Position numbers and translations under genes: made by a program
Notes under the pieces: model-generated
What the model was told of the DNA's origin: nothing
Database searches by the model: none
What the model saw: only the letters and a program-made list of their open reading frames with translations
Shown here: piece after piece, positions 37,239 to 46,411 of the stretch
Layout of the letters: every line of letters begins with the position of its first letter
Position numbering within the stretch: the first letter of the stretch is position 1
NCBI GenBank assembly: GCA_965249775.1
Contig: OZ252253.1
Span: 124,001 to 188,000, forward strand
DNA from: UBA822 sp965249775
GTDB lineage: Bacteria > Gemmatimonadota > Gemmatimonadetes > Longimicrobiales > Gaopeijiaceae
Direction: 5' to 3'
DNA length: 64,000 nt

Positions 37239-38090
37239 GTGAACGCTCGGCACCTGCTCATCTCAGACCCGCCGCACGGCGATGTAGATGCGGTCGAGGC
37301 TGCGTCCCACTTCGGCCTCGCGGCCGCCGAGGTGCGGATGAAGGCCAACTACGGCCTGCCCGAGATCTGGTTCGCGGGAGAGGACGAAGCCAAGCTCGCG
37401 GAGACCGCCGCGGCGCTCGAAGCAAGCGGGTTCAATTCCGTGCTCGTCGCTGGGAGTGACCTCGTCGAGATTCCCGGGCAAAGCCCAGCAGTGTCGTTCG
37501 TGTTCACAGACGGGGGGCTGTCGGTCGAGCCCGACGATTCGGGATCGACAATGGCTTACGATACTCCCGCCCTCGCCGTGGTCTGCCGGCCGCGCGGTGG
37601 CGCTCTGGATGCGAAACAGGCTACCAAGTCGATCACCTCACATTTCTTGAGTACGGGACGCATGGGAATCGGCCGACCGGGCCCGGGTACCAGCCAAGAC
37701 GAGCCCGCGGCCTTGCCCTTTCTCGACCTCTATACGCCCTCCGACAACGGGCTGCTTCGGATTTCGATCGTCCAAGAGATCACGAGTTTCTCGCAGTTGG
37801 CCGCCGACGCGTCGTCCGGGCAGTCACCCATGCAGAATCTGGTGGCGGAGTGTGAGAATCGATTCGAGAGCATGTACGTCGATCACCGTCTGGAAGACAT
37901 GACGCTTCGAGGACCAGCGAGGGTGATGACGGGGGCTTCCCCTACCGGACCTGCTCGGGCGGGCTTTTCTTTTGCGACCGAAGCCCTCGCCGGGCTGCTC
38001 GGCTCCTTGTCTCCGGATCTCACCGACATCTCACAGCCCGACCTCTCGGCGCGACTAGCATATCTGACGAATCGATCGCGGTTGTCCTAG
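37239..38090 (+). CDS. Protein of unknown function
   Basis: The predicted soluble protein has 283 residues from the GTG at 37239 (a GTG at 37227, inside the previous stop, is also in frame). The first half is alpha/beta with an MNARHLLISDPP start and a KLAETAAALEASGFNSVLVAGSDL segment. No catalytic motif is recognised. It follows the broken receiver gene directly and precedes the second membrane/coiled-coil paralogue, so it belongs to the same locus. Confidence 0.65.
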   Translation: MNARHLLISDPPHGDVDAVEAASHFGLAAAEVRMKANYGLPEIWFAGEDEAKLAETAAALEASGFNSVLVAGSDLVEIPGQSPAVSFVFTDGGLSVEPDDSGSTMAYDTPALAVVCRPRGGALDAKQATKSITSHFLSTGRMGIGRPGPGTSQDEPAALPFLDLYTPSDNGLLRISIVQEITSFSQLAADASSGQSPMQNLVAECENRFESMYVDHRLEDMTLRGPARVMTGASPTGPARAGFSFATEALAGLLGSLSPDLTDISQPDLSARLAYLTNRSRLS

Positions 38091-38131
38091 GCACTTCTCC
38101 TTTTCCACTGCATTAGCTCAGTTGAGGGTCC

Positions 38132-38587
38132 ATGCAACGTGTGCCGAAGGTCGTCCTCCTCGGAGCGCTCTTCACCACCTTCCTGGCGGAGGGGGCCGTC
38201 CTCTACTTCATAGAGGGTCGGAACGTGCGTCTCTTCGCCGGGCTGGCTCTTTTCCTCGTAATCGCTTGGATGTTGGCCACTCCGCAGGTAGCGGATGTGA
38301 TCGCCGAATTGCCCGACCAACTCAGGCGCCGTCACTATCCCAAGCTGCGCGCCCAGGTCTCCCTACTGTTGGCCGAAGTTCGCCGGCTTCACTGGACGGC
38401 GGTGGATCTTGATCGCGGGACCCGGAGCCGGGAGGACGCGACCACGGATATGGACGCCACCGAGGAGCGGATGAGGGGTCTGCTGCAAACGATCCGTCGT
38501 GAGGCAGGCGTGGCTTCCGACGAGCCCGACCCGGGACCAGCGGACCCCGAGGCGACGCCGGACGAACCAATGGAGGGCGAAGCGTAG
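38132..38587 (+). CDS. Membrane-anchored coiled-coil protein, paralogue B
   Basis: This 151-residue protein has two N-terminal hydrophobic segments (about 7-26 and 34-50), then a coiled coil (PKLRAQVSLLLAEVRRLHWTAVDLDRG) and an acidic Pro-rich tail. It shares topology and the LRxQVxxLLxxVRRLxWxAVD core with the 32926 gene. A GAGGG site precedes the ATG. It is convergent with the minus-strand pilin cluster, with only 10 bp between stops. Confidence 0.75.
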   Translation: MQRVPKVVLLGALFTTFLAEGAVLYFIEGRNVRLFAGLALFLVIAWMLATPQVADVIAELPDQLRRRHYPKLRAQVSLLLAEVRRLHWTAVDLDRGTRSREDATTDMDATEERMRGLLQTIRREAGVASDEPDPGPADPEATPDEPMEGEA

Positions 38588-38597
38588 GTAGTAGTCC

Positions 38598-39054
38598 TCA
38601 GTTCGGCGACTGACGCCACCCTCGCTCCAACACGGGCTCGAGCGCTCCCCCGCCCGCCGCCGACGCGATCTCTTGGTACATGGTGGTCGAGCCGCCAAAG
38701 ACTCCTTTTCCCTGTCCGACCACTCGTACCGAGTGGACCGCGTCTCCCGTGCCGCCGCCGTCCACTCGGACGAAGACTGCAAGGTATTGGGCTCCGTTCT
38801 CCAGGGTCGTCCAACCCATGTCGACGCTGTCCCCCGGGTTGGGCGCGAGCGTGTCGTAGCGGAGCGGCTCCCACGCGGCCAGAACGGCGTTTATCCCCGC
38901 ATCGGCGGCGTAGAAAGCGCGGGCTGATTCCCGCATGGCCCGGCCCGCCATTTGGGCATCGCTGCCGCTGCTGAGGAGAGTGATGGAGAGGGCGCTGAGT
39001 ACCACCATCAGCATGAGAACGACGGGGAGGGCGAAACCTCGCTCACCCTTGCAT

Positions 39055-39062
<8 letters not shown>
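38598..39062 (-). CDS. PilX-like minor pilin, minus-strand cluster
   Basis: From the ATG overlapping the upstream gene's stop (39062) it is 154 residues: MIECKGERGFALPVVLMLMVV is a PilX-type prepilin leader, followed by ARAFYAADAGINAVLAAW and a compact domain. The frame is also open upstream through the microsatellite, where every 9-bp unit supplies another in-frame ATG, adding up to 20 residues of Met/Thr repeat if used. No ribosome site is visible inside the repeat, so translation is probably coupled to the upstream pilin. Last gene of FimT-V-W-X. Confidence 0.8.
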
Positions 39063-40032
<970 letters not shown>

Positions 40033-40038
40033 CTGCCC

Positions 40039-40536
40039 TCAATCGTCGTCGTCATCGTCGTCATCGTCGTCGTCGTCGTCATCATCGTCATCATCGTCGT
40101 CATCGTCGTCATCATCGTCGTCATCGTCGTCGTCACCAGCCTCGCCCCAATCCGCCAGGTAAGTCACGAAGGAGTCCGGACGGAGGTCTCCCGACGCCGT
40201 CGGTCGGTCGACCACGAGAAGAATTTGCTTGGGGTCGGTTCCGGTCACGGTCCAGTCCGCGCTGAACCCTTGGACCGTACCGGAGCCAGATGACACATCG
40301 TCGTAGCCGTCGGCGACCAATGTCTCCAACTGGTGGGCGGCGGCTGTCCAGACCCTCTCGTCGGTCTGGGCTGTCTTGACTTGGCTACTGGCCACGAACC
40401 CGGAGCTCACCAACCCTCCCATCAGTACCGAGAAGATCATTACCGCCATAAGGATCTCTACGAACGTGAAGCCCTGCTTTTCACTTTTCGGTGTATCCTG
40501 CGACCCGCCTCGGCAGGTGAGTTTCGAGAACTTCAC
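40039..40536 (-). CDS. PilV-like minor pilin with C-terminal 31-Asp tail
   Basis: This 165-residue protein starts at GTG with AGGAG 8 bases upstream. It has the prepilin site KQGFTFVEILMAVMIF (Glu +5) and a small domain ending LADWGEAG, followed by 31 consecutive aspartates to the stop. About one fifth of the protein is therefore the tail. The PilV-like paralogue at 30360-30770 has none. It follows FimT across a 350-bp gap with its own sigma-54-type promoter. Confidence 0.85.
   Translation of the reverse strand: MKFSKLTCRGGSQDTPKSEKQGFTFVEILMAVMIFSVLMGGLVSSGFVASSQVKTAQTDERVWTAAAHQLETLVADGYDDVSSGSGTVQGFSADWTVTGTDPKQILLVVDRPTASGDLRPDSFVTYLADWGEAGDDDDDDDDDDDDDDDDDDDDDDDDDDDDDDD
40042..40134 (-). 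repeat. (GAC/GAT)31 microsatellite
   Basis: Thirty-one consecutive GAC or GAT codons on the minus strand, mixed in a less regular order than in the 39058-39120 tract, directly precede the TGA of the PilV-like gene. The next gene starts 7 bp further on with ATGACGATG, which looks like a remnant of the same repeat. Confidence 0.95.
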
Positions 40537-40655
40537 AATTCGACTCCTGTTTTCGTGTCTTTCGTTCGTTCGCGTAAAATCCTGGGCTGCATCACGACTG
40601 TGCCTCGGGAAACCATGGTCCTCTCAGATCCCTCCAAGGCGCTGCTTGTGCACCT

Positions 40656-40670
40656 GCAAGGGATGTGCCC
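40656..40670 (-). promoter_or_regulatory. Sigma-54-type promoter of the PilV-W-X genes
   Basis: On the minus strand GGGCACATCCCTTGC (followed by A) matches the -24/-12 consensus: GGCAC, then TTGCA, with GG and GC 10 bases apart. It lies about 120 bp upstream of the PilV-like GTG, in the segment duplicated upstream of the FimT-like gene. Confidence 0.6.
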
Positions 40671-40757
40671 TGCGGCGAGAGATGTCGAAAACCGCTCATG
40701 AGCCTGTTATTGCGTGGGTTGTCGGCGATCTTGGTCGGAGGAGAGGGCCGGAGAAAA

Positions 40758-40773
40758 GGGGCAAACATTTCCC
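40758..40773. promoter_or_regulatory. Candidate activator site (degenerate inverted repeat)
   Basis: GGGGCAAACATTTCCC occupies the same position in this duplicated segment as the perfect palindrome at 41561-41575, about 90 bp upstream of the -24 element. This is where an NtrC-family enhancer site would be expected. Confidence 0.35.
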
Positions 40774-40886
40774 TTTTTGCTGATATTTTTCCGCTGCAGC
40801 CACAACGTGGCTGAGTTCGCCGCCAAAAGCTCTTTCCATCGCTCATCGGAGTATTCTTCCTACGGGCGTGGTCACGAGTGTGTCGG

Positions 40887-41303
40887 CTACGGTTCGTAGG
40901 TGAAGGCAATCGTTGCCCCTGTCGACGCGCAGCCGTTGGCGATGCTGGGCATACCTCTGCCCTCGAAGCAGAGCAAGCTCTCGGTGCTCGATAGCGTCAG
41001 CCCCAGGTCCCCGACGTCGAAAACAGTCCCGATCGTATCCATCACTCCGGAACCAGCGAGCGTCGTGTCCACCTCGATCCAGAACTGATCGTTCGTCGCG
41101 TCGACGTGCAACTCGGCCACACCGCCCTGGCGAATCGCAGTGGCCCGGGTCAGGGAATAGGCGCTCATGAACGAGGTCACAGCGCCCCGCACGGCGAACC
41201 TGCTCTGGATGTCTGCGATCCGGGGGAAGGTCACACCGGCCAGAATCGACGCGAGAGAGAGCACGACGATGATCTCCATGATCGTGAATCCGGCCCGATT
41301 CAT
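40887..41303 (-). CDS. GspH/FimT-type minor pilin
   Basis: From ATG 41303, with GAGGA 6 bases upstream, the protein has 138 residues and begins MNRAGFTIMEIIVVLSLASIL, a short prepilin leader with Glu at +5. The domain that follows (RGAVTSFMSAYSLTRATAIRQGGVAELHVDATNDQFWIEVD) is typical of GspH/FimT pseudopilins. An in-frame ATG at 41423 would add a 40-residue leader, atypical for the family. It is first in the minus-strand FimT-V-W-X set. It has a Cys pair (LLCFEGRG...NGCAST) and no aspartate tail. Confidence 0.85.
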   Translation of the reverse strand: MNRAGFTIMEIIVVLSLASILAGVTFPRIADIQSRFAVRGAVTSFMSAYSLTRATAIRQGGVAELHVDATNDQFWIEVDTTLAGSGVMDTIGTVFDVGDLGLTLSSTESLLCFEGRGMPSIANGCASTGATIAFTYEP

Positions 41304-41456
41304 AGGCTTCCTCGACGTAGTCAAGTGGAGAGGCACCGCAGAGCTAGAGCCCTCGATACTCGGTGCGGTGATCGCGCTCAACTCAGACTCCTCGGTTTGA
41401 ACCGGCCTTGGGCCGCAGTGCATCGGACCTTCGGAACTTCACTGAGGTTCATAAAC

Positions 41457-41471
41457 GCAAGGGGTGTGCCT
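41457..41471 (-). promoter_or_regulatory. Sigma-54-type promoter of the FimT-like gene
   Basis: AGGCACACCCCTTGC on the minus strand has GG and GC 10 bases apart and a perfect TTGC. It gives a predicted start about 140 bp before the favoured ATG (41303), or about 20 bp before the longer in-frame ATG (41423). Confidence 0.6.
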
Positions 41472-41560
41472 ATAGGTCTGAGTTTGTGGAAAACCGCTGA
41501 TAGATCAGTTATTTCAAGGGTCATCGGCAATCTCTCGGCGGAGCGGCAGCCGGGCAAGAT

Positions 41561-41575
41561 CGGCAAATATTGCCG
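41561..41575. promoter_or_regulatory. Palindromic operator candidate upstream of FimT-like promoter
   Basis: CGGCAAATATTGCCG is a perfect inverted repeat (CGGCAA/TTGCCG with a 3-base centre) about 90 bp upstream of the -24 element. It lies in the duplicated regulatory segment, consistent with an enhancer site for a sigma-54 activator such as a PilR-like protein. Confidence 0.45.
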
Positions 41576-41894
41576 TTTTTCCGACCTTTTTATTGTGACC
41601 ATTCAGGGGCCTCACAAGTGCCTGATGGGAGCCCGGGACTGCGCACACAGCCGGCTTATCTCAACGAGACATCCGCAACGGCCCACCGTCGGCACACTTT
41701 GAATTTTGCCCATACCGCTATTGGGTGGCAATGATTTTCTCAAGCAGGGGCCTGCGGCGGGCCTGTCTCACCACTCTGGCCTTATTCGCCCACCGATTCC
41801 ACCTTATAGAAGTAAGTCCATCCATCCTTCACTTCCCACTCATAATACGGGCCGACCTCTCATGAGGGCTGGCCTTCCGAGAGCCCAACCAACC

Positions 41895-44186
41895 ATGAGC
41901 TCGAACTCGGAAGAATCACAGTCGCCGGATCTCGCATTCGCGCGTACCCTCGGTCTCTTCGACTCGACCATGATCGGTGTCGGAGCCATGATCGGCGCCG
42001 GCATCTTCGTGCTCACCGGCATCGCGGCGGGTGTATCCGGCCCCGCCTCGATCCTGGCGTTTGCCCTGAACGGGGCCGTTACGCTCCTGACCGCCTTCGC
42101 CTACGCGGAGCTGGCCACCGCCATCCCCGAAGCCGGAGGGGGCTATGCCTACGTGCGGCGGGCCTTTCCGGGAGCAGTGGGCTTTACGGCGGGATGGATG
42201 CTTTGGTTCGCGTACACCGTGGCGTGCAGCCTCTATGCGTTGGGCTTCGCCGGCTACTTCTGGGAGTTCTTCCTGAAGTACGTGCCCAGTGTGAGCGAAG
42301 GGGCGTTCGGAATCGTGGGCGAGGGTGGCGCGATTTTGGTGGTCACACTCCTGATCGGTGTGGCGTTCATCCGTTTGAACGCGCGCGGGGCCGAAGTGAC
42401 CGGCAAGGCCGAGAACGTACTCACCGTCACCAAGCTGGTCGTTCTCGGCGTCTTCATCATCTACGGTCTGCGCCGGGTTGTCGACATGCCCGATCAAGCA
42501 GCGCAGAGCTTCAGTCCGTTCTTCCCCGAGGGGATGGGCGGAGTGATCGTAGCGATGGGGCTCACGTTCATCGCGTTCGAGGGATACGACCTGATCGCGA
42601 CGGTGGCGGAGGAGATCAAGGAGCCCGAGAAGAACATTCCGAGGGCGACGTTCATTTCGCTGGGGATCACCATGGTGATGTACATGCTGATCCTCTTCGT
42701 ATCGCTCGCGGCCGTCAGTACGCCGGACGGCCAGCCGTCTTGGCAGTTTCTCGGTGAGTACGGCGAGACCGCCATCGTGCGCGCCGCCGAGGGCTTCATG
42801 CCCGCATTCGGCGTGGCGATCATCGTTTTCGGGGGGCTCCTCTCCACGATGTCGGCGTTGAACGCGACGGTCATGGCGTCCTCGCGGGTCGCCTTCTCCA
42901 TGGGACGCGACCGCCTACTGCCTGTCGCCATGGCCACGATCCATCCGGAGCGGCGCACGCCGCACATCGCGATCATGGTCACTGGCGTGATCCTCTTGGC
43001 CATGGCACTCACACTTCCCATCGAGGCCGTGGGATCTGCGGCGAGCCTGATCTTCCTTCTCACTTTCGCCATGGTGAACCTTTCGGTCATCACCCTGCGG
43101 CGGAAGGAGCCCGATCTCAAGCGCAGCTATAAGGTGCCTCTGTACCCGCTGCTTCCGGTGCTCGGCATCGTCTTGAACCTCTTCCTGGCCGTGTACCAAT
43201 ACACATTTTTGCCCATCGCCTGGTACGTGACCGGTGGGTGGATTCTCGTTGGGCTGATCCTCTACTACGCGTACTTCGAGAAACAGGCAGCGGGGATGCA
43301 GCCACAGATCCTGGAGCCGAGCCGAGCGCCCGACGTGGTGCCGCATGACGCCGTGGTCGTACCGCTGCACAATCCTGACCACATCGAGGCCCTTCTGAAC
43401 TACGCGAGGCCGATCGCCGAAGCGCGCGGCCTCCGGACCGTCGCCATGTCGGTGGTGAACGTGCCCCACCAGCTCCCCATTCACGAGGGGCTGCGCTTTG
43501 CGCACCATCGGGAGGCGCTGCTCAAGAGAGGGCGCGAGTACGCCGTTTCGCAGGGCGTAAATCTCGACACCGAGCTCGTGGTCGCGCATCAGCCGCAAGA
43601 CGGCATCCTGGAAGGGGCCCGCCGAAGCGGAGCTGACCTTCTGGTGATGGGCTGGAAGGGATACACGGACACGCGTGACCGAATCTTCGGGGAGGTCGCC
43701 GACCGGGTCATCCGAAACGCTCCGTGTGACCTGGCGCTGCTCAAGATAGAGAGCTCCGAGGTACCCAAGCGCTGTCTCCTTCCGACCGCGGGTGGGGCGC
43801 ACGCGTCCTTGGGCGCCGAGCTCCTGAACGTGCTTGCGCCGGCGTTTGGCATGACCGTTACGGCGTGCATGGTCGTCGATCCCCACGCAGACGCCGAGGC
43901 GCGCGCGGAGGCCCACCGCTGGATCGACAAGACGCTGGACCGTATCGGCCCGGACGTGAAAGTGGACCGCCTGCTGATCGAGAGCGAGTCTATCCCCGGG
44001 GGCATCGCGCGGGCCAGCAAGGACTTCGATCTCGTGGTACTCGGGGCGGGGAGGGAGCCGATCTTCCGGCAGGTTCTCTTCGGCGAGATACCGGAAAAGG
44101 TCGCCCGCTATTCCCCGGCCTCCGTACTGGTCGTGAAGCAGTACGAAGGTCATGTTCGCTCCATGTTCAAGCGTATATTCGGGTAG
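41895..44186 (+). CDS. APC-family amino-acid permease with two C-terminal universal stress (USP) domains
   Basis: From ATG 41895 the protein has 763 residues. The first about 450 form a 12-helix APC transporter with the family motif around GLFDSTMIGVGAMIGAGIFVLTG and later FIAFEGYDLIATVAEEIKEPEKNIPRA. The C-terminal about 290 residues hold two USP-like domains (DAVVVPLHNPDHIEALLNYARPIAE; ADLLVMGWKGYTDTRDRIFG; DLVVLGAGREPIFRQVLFGEIPEKVARYSPASVLVVK). The substrate is probably an amino acid or polyamine, not determinable here. An in-frame ATG at 41862 and open frame to 41706 exist but lack coding look. Confidence 0.9.
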   Translation: MSSNSEESQSPDLAFARTLGLFDSTMIGVGAMIGAGIFVLTGIAAGVSGPASILAFALNGAVTLLTAFAYAELATAIPEAGGGYAYVRRAFPGAVGFTAGWMLWFAYTVACSLYALGFAGYFWEFFLKYVPSVSEGAFGIVGEGGAILVVTLLIGVAFIRLNARGAEVTGKAENVLTVTKLVVLGVFIIYGLRRVVDMPDQAAQSFSPFFPEGMGGVIVAMGLTFIAFEGYDLIATVAEEIKEPEKNIPRATFISLGITMVMYMLILFVSLAAVSTPDGQPSWQFLGEYGETAIVRAAEGFMPAFGVAIIVFGGLLSTMSALNATVMASSRVAFSMGRDRLLPVAMATIHPERRTPHIAIMVTGVILLAMALTLPIEAVGSAASLIFLLTFAMVNLSVITLRRKEPDLKRSYKVPLYPLLPVLGIVLNLFLAVYQYTFLPIAWYVTGGWILVGLILYYAYFEKQAAGMQPQILEPSRAPDVVPHDAVVVPLHNPDHIEALLNYARPIAEARGLRTVAMSVVNVPHQLPIHEGLRFAHHREALLKRGREYAVSQGVNLDTELVVAHQPQDGILEGARRSGADLLVMGWKGYTDTRDRIFGEVADRVIRNAPCDLALLKIESSEVPKRCLLPTAGGAHASLGAELLNVLAPAFGMTVTACMVVDPHADAEARAEAHRWIDKTLDRIGPDVKVDRLLIESESIPGGIARASKDFDLVVLGAGREPIFRQVLFGEIPEKVARYSPASVLVVKQYEGHVRSMFKRIFG

Positions 44187-44197
44187 CCGAGGGATTC

Positions 44198-44500
44198 GAA
44201 GGCTCTTGAAGGAGTACAGCGGGTCGCGCACATGGCGCTTGTGCGCGTTCAGACAAGGAACGACGACGAGGCGTAGCAAAGCTACTCCGAGGAGGAGAGA
44301 CGCCGGATCAACCGCACAACCGCCATGTGCCCACCACCATGTGGGGAATGACCTTACAGGTTGAAGGGTTGCGGTGGCACGACCCCATCTCCGTTGTTGG
44401 AGCTCCTAGCCGTAGCTACTGCTATGGCGTCGTCGCTCCGCCTAGGATCTGGGGTCGTGGCATCCCCAACGCGGCCCACTGTACTCCTTCAAGAGCCTTC
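44198..44500. repeat. About 303-bp inverted-repeat (foldback) element
   Basis: The ends are near-perfect 30-bp inverted repeats with 2 mismatches: GAAGGCTCTTGAAGGAGTAC at 44198 and its complement ending at 44500. The interior is also partly self-complementary (GACGACG and AGCTAC blocks on both arms, plus the hairpin GCGCAC/GTGCGC). No transposase is present, so it resembles a MITE or a large regulatory foldback. It covers the 174-bp gap after the permease and the first about 47 codons of the next ORF. No target-site duplication was evident. Confidence 0.6.
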
Positions 44501-46100
44501 TGACGTGGGCAACGCCCCGCCGGATACCGTATCACTCGGCTCGGAGCTGCCGCGGAAGTTGGTGCACCTCGGCATGGGGATATTCGCCCTCCTGCTACGT
44601 TGGCTGACGCCGTGGCAAGCCGTGTTCATGGCCGTGGCGGCTCTGATCCTGAATTCGTTCTTTGTCCACAGCATCACGCGAGGGGCCTTCTTGCGGCCCG
44701 AGGAGAGGGTCTCTGGCTTCTCACGAGGGGTCGTACTCTATCCCGCAATCCTGCTTCTGACCTTCATCGTTTTTCGGTCGCGCCTCGAGCTGGCGGCTGC
44801 CGTATGGGCGCTGCTCGCCGTAGGGGACGGGATGGCTGGGCTCTCGGGCCTCGCTCTGCGTGGGCCCCGCCTGCCGTGGAATCCCAAGAAGACTTGGCCG
44901 GGGTTGTTGGCCTTCGTCCTATTCGGGACAGCAGCGTCCGCCTGGGTCATCCGCTGGGTCCAGCAAGCGGGAACTTGGACGTTGGGCGGCGCGCTTGTGA
45001 GCGACGGGGTGTTGACGCTCGGCGGGAGCGACGCATCCGGGAGGATCGGATCAGCTTTCCTGCTGGGTGAGCCAATCGGTGCCGCTGGCGCGGCTGGTGC
45101 GGCCACCGTGGCCGGTGCGGTGGGTGCCTCGGGGTCGCTGTCATTCCTGTTGATCGGCTGCCTCGTGGCGACCACGGCGGCCGCATTAGCCGAGTCCCTG
45201 GACACATCAGTCGACGACAACATCCTGGTGCCTGTGGTCGGGGGTGCGGTGCTCTGGGCCGCGACGCTGGTGGACCCGGGATTGCTTGCTGCGGGTGGAA
45301 CGACCGTTTCGAGCGCCGGAGGCGCATTGGCCTCCTCCGCGGAAGCATCCGGATCTTGGTTCGCGTCCTGGTTGACCGGTACGGCGATCGCGGTCCCCGT
45401 TGCAGTCATGGCCTACGTTGCGCGGGCCGTGGATCGGTCTGGTGCCGCGGCGGGGGCGCTCCTGGCCACCGTGCTCTATGTGTACGCCGCGTGGCCGGGA
45501 CTCGTGTTGTTGGGCAGCCTCATGGTGATCGGCACTGGTATGACCCGACTGGGCTACGCACGGAAGGAAGCGTTGGGTGTGGCGGAAGCGAGGGGTGGAC
45601 GGAGGGGGCTCGGCAGCATAGGGGCCAACGCCGGGGCGGGTACAGCGTTCGCTTTCCTGGCTGTGGCGACGCCCTACACCGAGGCGTTCACCATTGCGAT
45701 GGTCGCCGCTTTCGCCACCTCGTTCTTCGATACTACCGCGACCGAGGTGGGTCAGGCCTTCGGGCGGCGCCCCGTGCTCGTCACCACCTTGCGAGCGGTC
45801 CCGGAGGGCACCACCGGCGGCGTGTCCTTGGTGGGCACTCTGGCGGGCGTTGTTGGCGCCGCCGCTCTCGCGAGCGTGGGCTGGGCGATGGGATTGGTCG
45901 CCGGCGCCGGGGCTCTGGCCGTGATCGTCGGGGCGTTTCTTGGCTCGACCATCGAGTCGTTCGCCGGAGCGATGATGGGAAAGGGGAGTCGCACCGATCA
46001 CCACCTCCGAAATCTGTCCAATACGGTGGTCGGGGCTAGCGTGGCTTGGGGTGTGGCGGCTTTGCTTGTGTACCTTGGAGGTCCCGCTGAGCTTCCGTAG
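44361..46100 (+). CDS. Fused polyprenol/phytol-kinase-like (VTE5/SEC59) and DUF92 (VTE6-like) membrane protein
   Basis: The open frame (579 codons from a TTG) contains two multi-helix domains. The N-terminal half (LPRKLVHLGMGIFALLLRWLTPWQA ... GDGMAGLSGLALRG ... WNPKKTWPGLLAF ... AALAESLDTSVDDN) resembles the dolichol/phytol kinase family. The C-terminal half (about 345-579, LGSIGANAGAGTAFAFLAV ... SFFDTTATEVGQAFG ... GTTGGVSLVGTLAG ... FAGAMMG) is DUF92, the family of plant phytyl-phosphate kinase VTE6. The two activities in series would make a prenyl diphosphate from the free alcohol. The true start is unclear because the first codons lie in the foldback element. Confidence 0.82.
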   Translation: MKGCGGTTPSPLLELLAVATAMASSLRLGSGVVASPTRPTVLLQEPSDVGNAPPDTVSLGSELPRKLVHLGMGIFALLLRWLTPWQAVFMAVAALILNSFFVHSITRGAFLRPEERVSGFSRGVVLYPAILLLTFIVFRSRLELAAAVWALLAVGDGMAGLSGLALRGPRLPWNPKKTWPGLLAFVLFGTAASAWVIRWVQQAGTWTLGGALVSDGVLTLGGSDASGRIGSAFLLGEPIGAAGAAGAATVAGAVGASGSLSFLLIGCLVATTAAALAESLDTSVDDNILVPVVGGAVLWAATLVDPGLLAAGGTTVSSAGGALASSAEASGSWFASWLTGTAIAVPVAVMAYVARAVDRSGAAAGALLATVLYVYAAWPGLVLLGSLMVIGTGMTRLGYARKEALGVAEARGGRRGLGSIGANAGAGTAFAFLAVATPYTEAFTIAMVAAFATSFFDTTATEVGQAFGRRPVLVTTLRAVPEGTTGGVSLVGTLAGVVGAAALASVGWAMGLVAGAGALAVIVGAFLGSTIESFAGAMMGKGSRTDHHLRNLSNTVVGASVAWGVAALLVYLGGPAELP

Positions 46101-46311
46101 CCACTACCTGCCGCGCTCGCGCGCGGGCTGGATCGCGGTACTCGCTTTCCTCGGCGTGATGGCGCTGGCCCAGCCGCCCCTCGTCTTCTGGGTGGAAGCA
46201 CGCTTCGGCTCCGCGTGGGTCCTGGGCATGCCGTTCCTCTACGTCTACCTCGGCGCGGTCTACTTCGCGCTGATCGGGATTCTGGTGTGGGCCGTCCGGA
46301 AAGCGGTCTAG
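46051..46311 (+). CDS. Small membrane protein before the SSS symporter (DUF3311-like)
   Basis: This is an up to 86-residue protein with two membrane helices (AGWIAVLAFLGVMALAQPPLVFWV and GMPFLYVYLGAVYFALIGILVWAV). Small two-helix proteins of this kind commonly sit immediately upstream of sodium:solute symporters. The first codons overlap the end of the DUF92 gene; GGAGGT at about 46077 suggests a real start near 46087-46090 (a non-ATG codon), giving about 74 residues. Start position uncertain. Confidence 0.65.
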   Translation: MWRLCLCTLEVPLSFRSHYLPRSRAGWIAVLAFLGVMALAQPPLVFWVEARFGSAWVLGMPFLYVYLGAVYFALIGILVWAVRKAV

Positions 46312-46411
46312 GAGGGTGATCGTGGTTCGCGCCTCCCTGGGCCGAGACACCTCCGTATCCGGAACCTCCGCATCCGGACGCACAGACGTGCCAGGCCGGG
46401 GCACGTAGCGC

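Larger units (their letters stand above)
40656..40797 (-). repeat. Duplicated pilin regulatory segment, copy 1
   Basis: This region and 41457-41596 align over about 140 bp from the promoter -12 outward. Shared blocks on the plus strand are GCAAGGG(A/G)TGTGCC, GAAAACCGCT, (T)GTTATT/AGTTATT, TCGGC(G/A)ATC, GGCAAA and TTTTTCCG. It fills most of the 350-bp gap 40537-40886. Conservation between copies suggests an activator-binding region. Confidence 0.7.
41457..41596 (-). repeat. Duplicated pilin regulatory segment, copy 2
   Basis: This is the partner of 40656-40797. The rest of the 41424-41894 gap contains no other feature I can support; the first part of the long frame open from 41706 is judged non-coding. 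Confidence 0.7.
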
